A stretch of DNA of 64,000 nt from Enterococcus rotai (lineage in GTDB: Bacteria > Bacillota > Bacilli > Lactobacillales > Enterococcaceae), in the NCBI RefSeq assembly GCF_001465345.1, contig NZ_CP013655.1, positions 2,560,186 through 2,624,185 on the forward strand, read 5' to 3'. The notes beneath the pieces were generated by a model, which worked only from the letters and a program-made list of their open reading frames with translations, was not told where the DNA came from and did not search any database. Position numbers and translations under genes: made by a program. This document shows, in pieces, positions 46,532-55,397 of the stretch; positions within the stretch are counted from its first letter, which is position 1; the number at the start of each line of letters is the position of its first letter.

Positions 46532-47835
46532 AAATAGCAGAAAAAATTGTAAGGATCGGTTTAATTTTTTTAGTATTGCTCAGTTTGTATTTTTCATTCA
46601 CCATTTGGGTCAGCTCTTCGAAAAAAGAAGCACCAGTTAAAAATGACTCACAAGTTGCTACAACAGTGATTAATGAACGAATAGATACGGATGTATTTTT
46701 ACCCTTACGTTTGGTTCGTATGCAAAATGGAAAATCAGAAATGAATAATAGTGAAAATTTAATTACCAACATTCAAAATGAAATCAAACATAGTTCTTTT
46801 GGCAAGCTAACCCAAACGGTCAGTGGGGATTCAGATCAATTTGAAAGTTATTTATCAATGGATCAGGGATTTGAACTGCTTTATGAGGGCGCATTTTTGT
46901 TAAAGGAATATATTTCGGTCTATAATTTAGACCTTAAATTGACGGATATCGGAGTCGATGAAATTTACTTTACTTGCATTCAAGTGGACTTAACTCAAAA
47001 TAAGATTCGCTTCCTAGATTTTAATCGTAAAGATGTTTATGAAGCACCGATCACTATTAATAGTGAGAAGGTTCAAAATTTGATGAATAAAGTCGGTGTA
47101 CAATATAACCCGATTTCAGAACAGCAAGTAGTTTCTGGCAAGCATTATTATTTATCAGAAGACTTAAAAATGAAAAAATACAGTTATATTTTGGCTTCCC
47201 AACCTGTTACTAAGTTTCGCAATGCTTTTTTCTCTAATGCTGAAGATATCCAGACTAATGAAGATAGTCAAGACTTATCTTATACAAGCGGCAGTGAACG
47301 TTTGACGGCAGATGAAAAACTCGGCACGATTCATTTTGACGGAGATATAGAGGAGCGGACGGCGCAAGATAATATTTATTCTGACAGTTTCAAGTATATC
47401 AAAAAACTTGGAACAAATATGGGGAATATTCGCTATTTTGATCGGACTAATGCGGAGATCAGTTATCGAACATTTGTAGAAGGTTTTCCAGTTTTCAGTG
47501 AAAATGACAAAGGACAAGTTCGCATTACGATCGGTAACGATCAAGCAGAGAAATCAAGTGTGGTTATCGAAACAAGTGTGGATACGATCCAAGTGCCGAT
47601 TCCTTCAGAAGAAGAAGTGAATTTGAAAGGGACTGAAAATTTATTAGAACAACTAACTGTCAATGGCGCCGATCAGTCAAAAATCAGTTCGATGGTGATC
47701 GGATATACTTGGCATAAAATCGAAGAAGTAACTCAAGTGGTCGATCTAACTCCAGAATGGTATATTCGCTACGAGGATAAGTGGTATCCAGAACGAGAAT
47801 TGCTGGAATATCTAGCGAAGTTGGAGGTGGAATAA
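46528..47835 (+). CDS. walH: WalK regulatory protein WalH (YycH)
   Basis: 435 aa. One N-terminal membrane helix (about 9-28), the rest extracytoplasmic. YycH and YycI contact WalK through their membrane helices. Sequence is poorly conserved; the assignment rests on position, topology and length. ATG overlaps the walK stop with GAGGAGG just upstream. Confidence 0.92.
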   Translation: MKIAEKIVRIGLIFLVLLSLYFSFTIWVSSSKKEAPVKNDSQVATTVINERIDTDVFLPLRLVRMQNGKSEMNNSENLITNIQNEIKHSSFGKLTQTVSGDSDQFESYLSMDQGFELLYEGAFLLKEYISVYNLDLKLTDIGVDEIYFTCIQVDLTQNKIRFLDFNRKDVYEAPITINSEKVQNLMNKVGVQYNPISEQQVVSGKHYYLSEDLKMKKYSYILASQPVTKFRNAFFSNAEDIQTNEDSQDLSYTSGSERLTADEKLGTIHFDGDIEERTAQDNIYSDSFKYIKKLGTNMGNIRYFDRTNAEISYRTFVEGFPVFSENDKGQVRITIGNDQAEKSSVVIETSVDTIQVPIPSEEEVNLKGTENLLEQLTVNGADQSKISSMVIGYTWHKIEEVTQVVDLTPEWYIRYEDKWYPERELLEYLAKLEVE

Positions 47836-48716
47836 TGGACTTCAAACGAATCGAATGGATTTTCTTCTTAGCGTTCTTGGGGTTGAATATGTTTCTTTTT
47901 GGTATCTATCAAGAAGGCTTAAAAGAAGAAAACAATGTTTCTTTTTCTGGTCAAACGGATAGCATCGAAAAACGCCTTGGTAAAGATGGTATTACCTATA
48001 AAGGGACGCTTTCAGGAGAGAAAAAAGAAGGCTATTATCTAAGTGGGGAACAAACCAATTTCTACGATGAAATTCAAAAAGAACGTGATACAAGAGATCG
48101 TAATTTTTTTAAAAACGGGATCGAACTGTTGGATAATTCATTGACTGTTTATCCTCAGATGAATTATGCTCAGACGAGTTACTTTATTGATGAAAAAAAT
48201 GTCGAAAAATCATTAGAAGCGTTTTTGAATGATAAGGATAGTGTTTTATTTGGAAACCAGTATCGCTATTTGTCTGATTTCTCTAATTTAGATGGAGAAT
48301 TCCCAGAGATAGTTGTTTCTCAAAGTTACAAGAATATTCCATTTAAAGATGATACTACACAGATTTCATTGAAACTAGAAAAAACAGATGGATCGGATAA
48401 CATCCACAAAATTTACAAATATACTCAAACTCATATTCAAGGGATTGAGGAATTACGTGATAAGACTGATTTATCTTCTGAACGTGACGCTATTGAAACG
48501 CTGTATATCAATAATAAAATTCCAAGTAATGCAAAAATCACCTTTGGAAAATTAGCCTACACGAGAATTTACAAAATTCGAGAAAAAAATGTATATGTAC
48601 CAGTCTGGTTTATTGGAATCAAGTCTAATGGCAGCAATTTGCAGATTGAACAAGTCAATGCGATGAGTAATACGATCATCACGAATAATATTGTGCCAAA
48701 GGTGGAAAATCAGTAA
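47835..48716 (+). CDS. walI: WalK regulatory protein WalI (YycI)
   Basis: 293 aa. Opens MDFKRIEWIFFLAFLGLNMF, the typical YycI start and membrane helix, then an extracytoplasmic domain. ATG shares its A with the walH stop; GGAGGTGG upstream. Works with WalH on WalK. Confidence 0.92.
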   Translation: MDFKRIEWIFFLAFLGLNMFLFGIYQEGLKEENNVSFSGQTDSIEKRLGKDGITYKGTLSGEKKEGYYLSGEQTNFYDEIQKERDTRDRNFFKNGIELLDNSLTVYPQMNYAQTSYFIDEKNVEKSLEAFLNDKDSVLFGNQYRYLSDFSNLDGEFPEIVVSQSYKNIPFKDDTTQISLKLEKTDGSDNIHKIYKYTQTHIQGIEELRDKTDLSSERDAIETLYINNKIPSNAKITFGKLAYTRIYKIREKNVYVPVWFIGIKSNGSNLQIEQVNAMSNTIITNNIVPKVENQ

Positions 48717-48769
48717 AGATGGTTGTATAATAGGTAGCTGTAGACTAATGAAGGGAAGCGAATAGAAAA

Positions 48770-49576
48770 ATGAGTCAAGAAAAAGCGTTTAACATCAGCA
48801 TTCTTGCCAGCGGCAGTACCGGTAATTCCCTTTTTATTGAAACAGAGAATAAGAAGCTACTGATAGATGCAGGACTAAGTGGGAAAAAAATCACTTCTTT
48901 ATTGGCAGAAGTGGGTCGTAAACCAGAAGACTTAGATGCTATTTTAGTGACGCACGAGCATCGGGATCATATTCATGGTGTTGGTGTTCTGGCTAGAAAA
49001 TATAAATTAGATGTTTATGCAAATGAAAAAACATGGGCGGCGATGGATCCGTTGATCGGCAATGTGGCACTTGAACAAAAGCATATTTTCGATATGGGGA
49101 AAGTATTGACCTTTGGTGACATGGATATTGAAAGCTTTGGTGTTTCTCATGATGCAGCTGCACCACAGTTTTATCGTTTCTATAAAGATAATCGTTCATT
49201 TGTAATGTTGACGGATACGGGTTACTGTAGTGATCACATTCGTGGAACAATCAAAGATGCTGATGCTTATTTGATCGAAAGCAATCATGAATTAGAAATC
49301 TTACGGATGGGCCCTTATCCTTGGAGTTTAAAACAACGAATACTTGGTGATAAAGGTCATTTATCAAATGACGATGGCGCCTTAACAATGGCTGAAGTGA
49401 TCGGAGACCAAACGAAACGAATTTATTTAGGCCATTTAAGTAAAGAAAACAATACGAAAGAACACGCTAGAATGGCAATGGAGTCGATTTTAGCTGAAAA
49501 GGGTTTAGGTGTGAATTTTGACTTTAATGTTTATGATACTGATCCTGAATCAGCTTCAGAAATGTTTGCAATCTGA
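48770..49576 (+). CDS. walJ: WalJ (YycJ/VicX) metallo-beta-lactamase-fold hydrolase
   Basis: 268 aa. Metal motif THEHRDHIHG (His 62, His 64, Asp 66, His 67), then further ligands in SFGVSHDA and LTDTGYCSDH. VicX/YycJ proteins are predicted nucleases or phosphodiesterases linked to cell division and DNA replication; biochemical role is not settled. 53 nt after walI; a terminator follows, so the operon ends here. htrA, often the next gene in relatives, is not in this place. Confidence 0.93.
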   Translation: MSQEKAFNISILASGSTGNSLFIETENKKLLIDAGLSGKKITSLLAEVGRKPEDLDAILVTHEHRDHIHGVGVLARKYKLDVYANEKTWAAMDPLIGNVALEQKHIFDMGKVLTFGDMDIESFGVSHDAAAPQFYRFYKDNRSFVMLTDTGYCSDHIRGTIKDADAYLIESNHELEILRMGPYPWSLKQRILGDKGHLSNDDGALTMAEVIGDQTKRIYLGHLSKENNTKEHARMAMESILAEKGLGVNFDFNVYDTDPESASEMFAI

Positions 49577-49583
49577 TAAATGG

Positions 49584-49627
49584 TAGGGAAGACAAAATCG
49601 CTTTTTGATTTTGTTTTCCCTTTTCTA
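49584..49627 (+). terminator. wal operon terminator
   Basis: GGGAAGACAAAATC and GATTTTGTTTTCCC pair with one mismatch, then TTTTC. Confidence 0.85.
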
Positions 49628-49697
49628 TTATGCAGTAAAGTTATTATAGATGTTTTAATAAACTTGATCTTGGCTTGTTTTTTTCAAATGGCTGCAG

Positions 49698-49711
49698 TAT
49701 AGTTAACTATA
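49698..49711. other. 14-bp perfect palindrome
   Basis: TATAGTTAACTATA in the AT-rich stretch between the wal terminator and the repeat cluster; a possible operator, nothing else seen around it. Confidence 0.4.
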
Positions 49712-49754
49712 TTTTTGAATGTGAAAAATCCATTATGAAAGATGCAGTGGAGGC

Positions 49755-49868
49755 TGTTTTTCAGACAAGGCTGGACGAGCTCGCTTCGCTTTTGCTTTGA
49801 AACACAGTGAATAAAATGAACTGATGTTGAAAAGTACAAGGTGAAACGAAGTGGAACGTTGTTACCAT
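49755..49868 (+). repeat. Partial unit tail plus second linker copy
   Basis: TTTTTCAGACAAGGCTGGAC and GAGCTCGCTTCGCTTTT are the 3' end of a repeat unit without its 5' half. The linker GCTTTGAAACACAGTG ... GGAACGTTGTTACCAT (49794-49868) follows, then unit C. Confidence 0.7.
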
Positions 49869-49870
49869 GT

Positions 49871-49990
49871 ATTATCTAGCTTCAAGAGCTAGCCTCTCGG
49901 GAAAAAGATAAAAATAGAATGAGGCAAAAAGCACCTCAATCAATTTTTCCTATTTTCCAGTCGAGGCTGAAAGAGCTCTTTCAGCTTTTA
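49871..49990 (+). ncRNA. Structured RNA-like unit C
   Basis: AAGAGCT (49884) pairs with AGCTCTT (49974); AGCCTC (49891) with GAGGCT (49963); 3' bulge GAAAG. Hairpin TGAGG-CAAAAAGCA-CCTCA (49920-49938). GGGAAAAAGATA faces TTTTTCCTATTTTCC. A local hairpin CTAGCT-TCAAG-AGCTAG competes with the outer arms. Confidence 0.65.
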
Positions 49991-50114
49991 TGATTATCTA
50001 GCTGCGTGGGCTAGTCTCTCGGAAAAAAGATAAAATCTGTGTGTGGCAAGGAACGCCACAAACATATTTTCCTATTTTTCAGTCGAGACTGAATGAGCCC
50101 ACTACGCTTTTATT
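49991..50114 (+). ncRNA. Structured RNA-like unit D upstream of permease gene
   Basis: GTGGGCT (50006) pairs with AGCCCAC (50096); AGTCTC (50013) with GAGACT (50085); bulge GAATG. Hairpin TGTGGC-AAGGAAC-GCCACA (50042-50060). Compared with unit C, base pairs change on both sides of each stem. a' ends 15 nt before the permease Shine-Dalgarno; TCCTA (50070) could pair with TAGGA there. Confidence 0.65.
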
Positions 50115-50129
50115 GTTAGGAGGAATTTG

Positions 50130-51032
50130 ATGTTTCAGTTTTTACCTCATTCAGTTTTACAAATGGGTACTATTTTTTTGTCGATCGTGATCGAAGCTTT
50201 ACCGTTTGTGATGTTAGGTTGTGTCATATCGGGCGCTTTATATGTCTTTTTAACGCCAGACAGAGTTAAAAAGTTATTACCTAAAAATAAATTTTTATCG
50301 ATCGTTGTCGGAAGTCTATTAGGGTTCTTTTTTCCTTCTTGTGAGTGCGGTATTGTACCAATCGTTCATCAGTTTGTGAAAAAAGATGTGCCAACTTATA
50401 CAGCTTTTGCGTTTATGATCACAGCACCGATCATTAATCCAATTGTGCTTTTTTCTACCTATATCGCCTTTGGGAATTCTTTTAAATTTGTGATTTGGCG
50501 GGTTCTTGGTAGTATGCTGGTAGCATTAGTTGTTGGTGTTTGGTTGGCTTATATCAATAAGGAACCGATTTTACAACAAACAGAAATTGCGGCTTGTACG
50601 ATAGAAGAAACAGAGCATGATCATGAAACAGAAGGTTTTTGGCATAAGTGTTGGTCGGTATTGACACACGGAATCGATGAATTTTTTGATACAGGGCGTT
50701 ATTTGATTTTTGGTTCTCTGTTAGCGGCAGCTATGCAGACTTATTTACCAACCGGTGCGATTTTACAGTTAGGCCATACGAAGCTTTTAGCGATTCTGGT
50801 TATGCTTGTGTTGGCAGCTACGTTGTCCTTATGTTCTGAAGCAGATGCGTTTATTGGTTCCTCTTTATTAAGTTTATTTGGAAATGGTCCAGTTGTCGGG
50901 TTCTTGGTTTTTGGTCCAATGGTGGATATCAAAAATCTGTTGATGATGAAACGCTATTTTAAAACGTCGTTTATGTTAAAATTTGTTGGGATCGTAACAG
51001 TCGTAGTCAGTCTGTATGCGCTAGCGATTTGA
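50130..51032 (+). CDS. DUF318/ArsP-type permease (YcgR-like)
   Basis: 300 aa, about eight helices. Family motifs: PSCECGIVPIV in the first half and LSLCSEADAFIG in the second, with a conserved NPIVLFSTY. A His-rich loop (EETEHDHETEGF) separates the halves. Substrate unknown; metal or metalloid handling is suspected. ATG 50130 has AGGAGG 6 nt upstream; TTG 50127 is adjacent. The next gene is its constant partner. Confidence 0.88.
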   Translation: MFQFLPHSVLQMGTIFLSIVIEALPFVMLGCVISGALYVFLTPDRVKKLLPKNKFLSIVVGSLLGFFFPSCECGIVPIVHQFVKKDVPTYTAFAFMITAPIINPIVLFSTYIAFGNSFKFVIWRVLGSMLVALVVGVWLAYINKEPILQQTEIAACTIEETEHDHETEGFWHKCWSVLTHGIDEFFDTGRYLIFGSLLAAAMQTYLPTGAILQLGHTKLLAILVMLVLAATLSLCSEADAFIGSSLLSLFGNGPVVGFLVFGPMVDIKNLLMMKRYFKTSFMLKFVGIVTVVVSLYALAI

Positions 51033-51045
51033 GGAGGGAAGCAAG

Positions 51046-51888
51046 ATGATCAGATTTTTGATTTTAGTGGGGTATACTACATTAATGATGTTTCTACAAG
51101 TTTCAGGTAGATTGAATCAATATATAAACGTTCATTACCGTTATTTAGCCATTTTATCGATGGTGCTTTCTTTTGTGCTCGCAATCGTGCAGCTGATTTT
51201 ATGGAATAAAGAAGTGGATCAAAAGCCGCATGAGCATCACCACCATGATGAACACGATCATGGTTTAAATAAACCTTATCAACGCGGGATAGCCTATATG
51301 TTACTGGTGTTACCTTTAATAGTAGGATTTCTATTTCCAACAGTTAGCTTGGATACATCGATTGTTGAAGCAAAAGGCTTTAATTTTCCCTTGAGTAAAG
51401 AATCGGTCGGTGATCCAGATGTTGAGACACAATATTTAAAACCAGATACAAGCATTTATTTTGATAAAACAGATTATGATAAGCAAATGAAACAAGCGCT
51501 AACGAGGTATATTAAAGATGATCATGTCACGGTAACTGAAGAAAATTATTTAGAAGTGATGGAACTGATCTATAATTATCCGAGTGAATTTATTGGAAAA
51601 ACAATTAGCTATAAAGGATTTGCGTTTAACTCGACGAAAAAAGAACAGTCTGATGTGTTTGTGTTCCGATTTGGAATTATTCATTGCGTTGCAGATTCTG
51701 GGGTGTTTGGGTTGCTGACTCATATGCCAGAAGGCCAGACCTTTAAAAATAATGACTGGGTAGAATTGACAGGAACCATTCATTCTGGGTATTATGCCCC
51801 GTTTAAACGAGACATTCCTGTAGTAGATGTTACAAAAGTCAAACAAGTTGAGGAACCGAAAAATCAATATGTCTATCGGTCATTTTAA
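51046..51888 (+). CDS. TIGR03943-family membrane protein (YcgQ-like)
   Basis: 280 aa. Two N-terminal helices (about 4-22 and 33-54), a His-rich cytosolic loop (HEHHHHDEHDHG, 62-73), a third helix (82-100), then an extracytoplasmic domain with RFGIIHCVADS and HSGYYAPFKRD. Always paired with a DUF318 permease, as here with 13 nt between. The His cluster suggests metal binding. Function unproven. Confidence 0.88.
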   Translation: MIRFLILVGYTTLMMFLQVSGRLNQYINVHYRYLAILSMVLSFVLAIVQLILWNKEVDQKPHEHHHHDEHDHGLNKPYQRGIAYMLLVLPLIVGFLFPTVSLDTSIVEAKGFNFPLSKESVGDPDVETQYLKPDTSIYFDKTDYDKQMKQALTRYIKDDHVTVTEENYLEVMELIYNYPSEFIGKTISYKGFAFNSTKKEQSDVFVFRFGIIHCVADSGVFGLLTHMPEGQTFKNNDWVELTGTIHSGYYAPFKRDIPVVDVTKVKQVEEPKNQYVYRSF

Positions 51889-51917
51889 GGTTGGGCCAGA
51901 AACGTTTAGGACCGAAA

Positions 51918-51973
51918 AATAAGCCAGCATTCATGAAAATTGTTTTACCAATTTTTGTGAATGCTGGCTTATT
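51918..51973. terminator. Long hairpin after YcgQ-like gene
   Basis: AATAAGCCAGCATTCA and TGAATGCTGGCTTATT (16 bp) with inner AAAATTG/CAATTTT. The flanks carry the dispersed element (GGTTGGGCCAGAAACGTTTA before it, CGTTTATTTGGGATTAG after it). Confidence 0.75.
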
Positions 51974-52036
51974 GTTGTTTCTGCTTTCAACGTTTATTTG
52001 GGATTAGCGCATTTAACAAAAAGAGAACTGACTTTT

Positions 52037-52468
52037 CTATTTTTCCCAAATAAGCTGATATTCGAGCTCACCTGTTGTATCATCTAGATGTTCGTTCATC
52101 AATTGAAAGCCATGCTTTAGATAAAAAGTATAGGCAGGCTGATTTTTAGCATAGACTGAAAGGGTTAGCGTATTATGAGCATTTTTAGCCTCATTCAAAA
52201 GCTTTTGGCCAATGCCTTGATTGCGATAGTCTTGCTGTACAAATATGCCGGCAATATAGGTTTCACTGATCCCTATAAAACCTGTAATATTTTCATTATC
52301 ACGATGGATGTAGAGCTCAGCTAAAGGTAATGCTTCTTTTACCTCAGCAAAGTGGTCTTGCCAATAAGTACTTGGGATAAAAGGGTGGGCCTCCTGATTC
52401 GCTGTTAGCCAAATGATTAAAATTTCTTCCAATTCATTCGTAGTTAAATTCTCTATTTTTGTGATCAT
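52037..52468 (-). CDS. GNAT N-acetyltransferase
   Basis: 143 aa. Acetyl-CoA motif A is VQQDYRNQGIGQKLL, with motif B NQPAYTFYLKHGF. Similar in size and layout to YjaB-like acetyltransferases. Substrate unknown. The start at 52468 has AAAGGA upstream; a longer frame to 52507 lacks support. Confidence 0.85.
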   Translation of the reverse strand: MITKIENLTTNELEEILIIWLTANQEAHPFIPSTYWQDHFAEVKEALPLAELYIHRDNENITGFIGISETYIAGIFVQQDYRNQGIGQKLLNEAKNAHNTLTLSVYAKNQPAYTFYLKHGFQLMNEHLDDTTGELEYQLIWEK

Positions 52469-52549
52469 TCTTCTTATCCTTTCTGTTTTATCATAATGAA
52501 AGAACAATTAACGCACTCATCAAGCCACCTCCTGCTCTATTATTAAACG

Positions 52550-53026
52550 CTATTTTTCTTCTTTTTTTCTAATTAATCCTACGAGCTCTCGTTTTTCTCT
52601 AAAGTTTCTGATATTATGATTCAAAACCTCAGATAATACTAACCCTAATGCAATTGCCCCAGCGATCATAACCGCTTGTACCGCAGAATAAGCAGCTGTT
52701 TCGTAGTTGCCAATAACCAAATTGCGGACGGCCTGATACGCAAGTCCACCAGGCACTAAAGGAACCATTCCGGGAATATTGAAAATTGTAACAGGTAGCT
52801 TGAGGAGCCGTGAACAGACAAAACTAACAGCCGCCACACTCAATGCTCCGAGTAAGGAGCCTAAAGCGGCAGTAGCGCCTAATTGAACAGAAAACCAATA
52901 GAACATCCAACCAGATGCCCCCGATAAACCACAAGCAATCAGCGAGCGTCTAGGGACATTAGTAATAATGGCATAGGCTGCTGATGCTAAAAAGCTAAAT
53001 GAAAACTGAACCAGTAAATGAATCAT
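52550..53026 (-). CDS. Threonine/serine exporter, ThrE C-terminal half (DUF3815, YjjB-like)
   Basis: 158 aa with four to five helices and the motif GMVPLVPGGLAYQAVRNLV. Split ThrE exporters have a small YjjB-like subunit and a larger YjjP-like one; both are present, 56 nt apart. GGAGG precedes ATG. Substrate in this organism is inferred. Confidence 0.88.
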   Translation of the reverse strand: MIHLLVQFSFSFLASAAYAIITNVPRRSLIACGLSGASGWMFYWFSVQLGATAALGSLLGALSVAAVSFVCSRLLKLPVTIFNIPGMVPLVPGGLAYQAVRNLVIGNYETAAYSAVQAVMIAGAIALGLVLSEVLNHNIRNFREKRELVGLIRKKEEK

Positions 53027-53082
53027 CTGAAAACCTCCGAATTCTTATAAAATAAGAGGGACTATTTCCGTAAATTAAGTTT

Positions 53083-53835
53083 TTAGTAAAATAATTGAAA
53101 GACAAAGGCAATCGCAAATCCAATCATAGAGGCTGTCATCATGGCTTCAGTTCCTCTGGAAACACCAGAAAGATAGTGACCTGCTAAAAGATCTCGCAAA
53201 GCATTAGTCATTTGAACCCCTGGGACAAGAGGCATAACACAGCCGATAATAATCATATCTTGATTAACACCTAATCCGCTTTGACTACTTAAAAGAGCAG
53301 CACAGCCAATAAAAAAGGCTGCTAAAAACTCTGAAAGAAATTTGATCCTTAAGACTTTTAAGCTGAAGTAATAAAGACTATAGCCTAATCCTCCGATCAA
53401 ACAAGTTAAAAACAAATCAGCCCAAACGCCGCCAAACAAAATCATAATTGTTCCACTGACTACAGCTGCACTGACGAATCTCATCCATAAAGGGAAAAAT
53501 TTTCGTTCTTGCTCTAAGGTTTTTAGTTTTTCTAAAAGTTCATCTAGTGTGAAAACGCCTGTTACATATTCTCTTGATAGTTGGTTGATTGTAGAGACTT
53601 TTTCTAGATTGATCGAGCGATTTAAAATCTGAACCATCCGAATCGTAGAAGTGCCGTCTAATCCTACGAAAAGCCCTGTTTGAGTAACGTAGCTGACTAG
53701 GCGATAATCACCTGACGCTAATGCAATACGACTCATAGTATCTTCAACCCGATACATTTCCGCATCGCTTTCAAGCATGATTTTTCCTGCCAGTAAGCAA
53801 GTTTCTAAGACTTTTTCTGTATCTATTGTCGCCAT
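53083..53835 (-). CDS. Threonine/serine exporter, ThrE N-terminal half (DUF1212, YjjP-like)
   Basis: 250 aa. Soluble N-terminal domain (1-115) with ESDAEMYRVEDTMSRIA, then five helices (118-248) with VMPLVPGVQMTNALRDLL. First gene of the exporter operon. GAGGAAA precedes ATG. Confidence 0.88.
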   Translation of the reverse strand: MATIDTEKVLETCLLAGKIMLESDAEMYRVEDTMSRIALASGDYRLVSYVTQTGLFVGLDGTSTIRMVQILNRSINLEKVSTINQLSREYVTGVFTLDELLEKLKTLEQERKFFPLWMRFVSAAVVSGTIMILFGGVWADLFLTCLIGGLGYSLYYFSLKVLRIKFLSEFLAAFFIGCAALLSSQSGLGVNQDMIIIGCVMPLVPGVQMTNALRDLLAGHYLSGVSRGTEAMMTASMIGFAIAFVFQLFY

Positions 53836-54050
53836 TTATTTTCCTCACTTTTAAGTTCTATCTTATCTAAACTTAGTATAGTTGATTGTAGCTAGAAAAA
53901 ACAGCATGGAACAGTAAAAAGATCCACATTTATCAATCACTCTGCACAAATGATCGACTGTCTATCCGTAATAAAATTTATTATCACTTTAACGTCACTT
54001 ATCGTATAATAGAAAAAAGTATGAAAAATTAGGATGATGGGGATGAATAA

Positions 54051-54749
54051 ATGATTTTATTGGGGACTTTGATCAATGGGGTAGCGATTGTATTTGGGAG
54101 TTTATTAGGAGCTGTTTTACGAAATATTTCAGAGAAAATGAAAGATACTGTAACGAAAGGAATCGGTCTAGGTGTATTAGTATTAGGTATTCAGATGGCC
54201 TTTAAAACATCTTCATTTATCGTGATCTTGATTAGTTTGTGTATAGGTGCAATGGTAGGAGAAGCTTTAGGTATCGAAAATAAGATGAATGAGTTTGGGT
54301 TGAAACTGGAAAAACGTTTCGCCAAACCAGGAAGTAATTTTGCAGATGGATTTGTGACGGCTTCGTTGATTTTTTTAATTGGTTCGATGGGAATTATCGG
54401 TGCAATTGAAAGTGGTGTAGCAAATAATCATCAAACGCTCTTTACAAAAGCTGTGATGGACGGTTTTATGTCGATCATGCTGACGGCTACATTAGGTGTT
54501 GGGGTTCTTTTTTCTGCGTTCCCTGTTTTTTTGTATCAAGGAATTATCGCCTTGTTCGCAAGTGTTATGATGCGTTATATTCCAAAAGAACTGCTCGATT
54601 TATTGATGGGAGAAATCAGTGCGATCGGTGGGTTAATGATTGTGGGCATTAGCTTGAACATTATGGAAATCACCAAAATTAGAGTCTCCAATTATTTACC
54701 AGGACTGCTCATTTTAATTGGAATCATTACGATACAGTTTTATTTTTAA
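54051..54749 (+). CDS. DUF554 membrane protein (YdfK/YqgA-like)
   Basis: 232 aa, about seven helices. Typical start LLGTLINGVAIVFGSLLGAVL and the block LIFLIGSMGIIGAIESG. A regulatory or transport role has not been shown. GATGGGGATG upstream. TATAAT at 54004 with TTATCA 18 nt before it may be its promoter. Confidence 0.87.
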   Translation: MILLGTLINGVAIVFGSLLGAVLRNISEKMKDTVTKGIGLGVLVLGIQMAFKTSSFIVILISLCIGAMVGEALGIENKMNEFGLKLEKRFAKPGSNFADGFVTASLIFLIGSMGIIGAIESGVANNHQTLFTKAVMDGFMSIMLTATLGVGVLFSAFPVFLYQGIIALFASVMMRYIPKELLDLLMGEISAIGGLMIVGISLNIMEITKIRVSNYLPGLLILIGIITIQFYF

Positions 54750-54828
54750 AAATTGATAAAAATGATGACAGACTATTGTCATCTTTCTTGTGTTATGCTC
54801 ATTTTAGAAATTAGAAGGAGTGATAGGA

Positions 54829-55218
54829 ATGACCGTTCAATTAACTGAAAAAACAATTAAAGGCAACAAAATTCGCACGAATAATCACCGTTTAGATGAA
54901 ATCATTGCATTATGGAACAAGGTACCTGCGATGCATTTAGTTGGAGATTTTTATGCAGTTTATTCAAACTATGAAAGTAATTTTAAAGGTGATTATGATT
55001 TATTAGTTGGAAGTGAGCAAGCTTGTTTTCCAGAGACATCTATCATTCAAGCTGGAACTTATGTTGAAATCCCAGTAGAGGTTGCAAGTCCAGAAGGTGT
55101 GGGAAGGGCTTGGCAGAAGATTTGGGAAGATGAAGACTTAGAAAAGCAGCGGACCTACAAAAGTGATGCTGAACATTATAAAGCAGATGGGACGATCGTG
55201 ATTTACCTTTCTGTATAA
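54829..55218 (+). CDS. GyrI-like/AraC effector-binding domain protein
   Basis: 129 aa single-domain protein of the SOUL/effector-binding (GyrI-like) fold. QAGTYVEIPVEVASPEGVGRAWQKIW is the typical strand-helix near the middle (split at about residue 80). Such stand-alone domains bind small hydrophobic ligands. AAGGAG precedes ATG 54829; GTG 54820 overlaps the Shine-Dalgarno. Confidence 0.82.
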   Translation: MTVQLTEKTIKGNKIRTNNHRLDEIIALWNKVPAMHLVGDFYAVYSNYESNFKGDYDLLVGSEQACFPETSIIQAGTYVEIPVEVASPEGVGRAWQKIWEDEDLEKQRTYKSDAEHYKADGTIVIYLSV

Positions 55219-55222
55219 ATAG

Positions 55223-55265
55223 AAAAATCAGGATGACGAATTTCACGTTATTCCTGATTTTTTTA
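55223..55265 (+). terminator. Terminator after GyrI-like gene
   Basis: AAAAATCAGGA pairs with TCCTGATTTTT, T-run follows. Confidence 0.88.
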
Positions 55266-55273
55266 TTCGCAAA

Positions 55274-55347
55274 AATGTATATTTATTTATTTTAGTTTAA
55301 TAAATTAATAAAAAACCATTGACTTGTATAATTAGAAAACTTATAAT
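55274..55347 (+). promoter_or_regulatory. argC promoter with possible ARG boxes
   Basis: TTGACT (55319), 17 nt, TATAAT (55342). ATGTATATTTATTTA (55275) and TGTATAATTA (55325) resemble ArgR half-sites (TGnAT-WWWW-ATnCA), each with mismatches, so repression by ArgR is plausible but not certain. Confidence 0.6.
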
Positions 55348-55397
55348 ATGAAAAACAGCACCCTTTAAAAAAACTAAAAGGAAAAGAAGTGAAGTAA

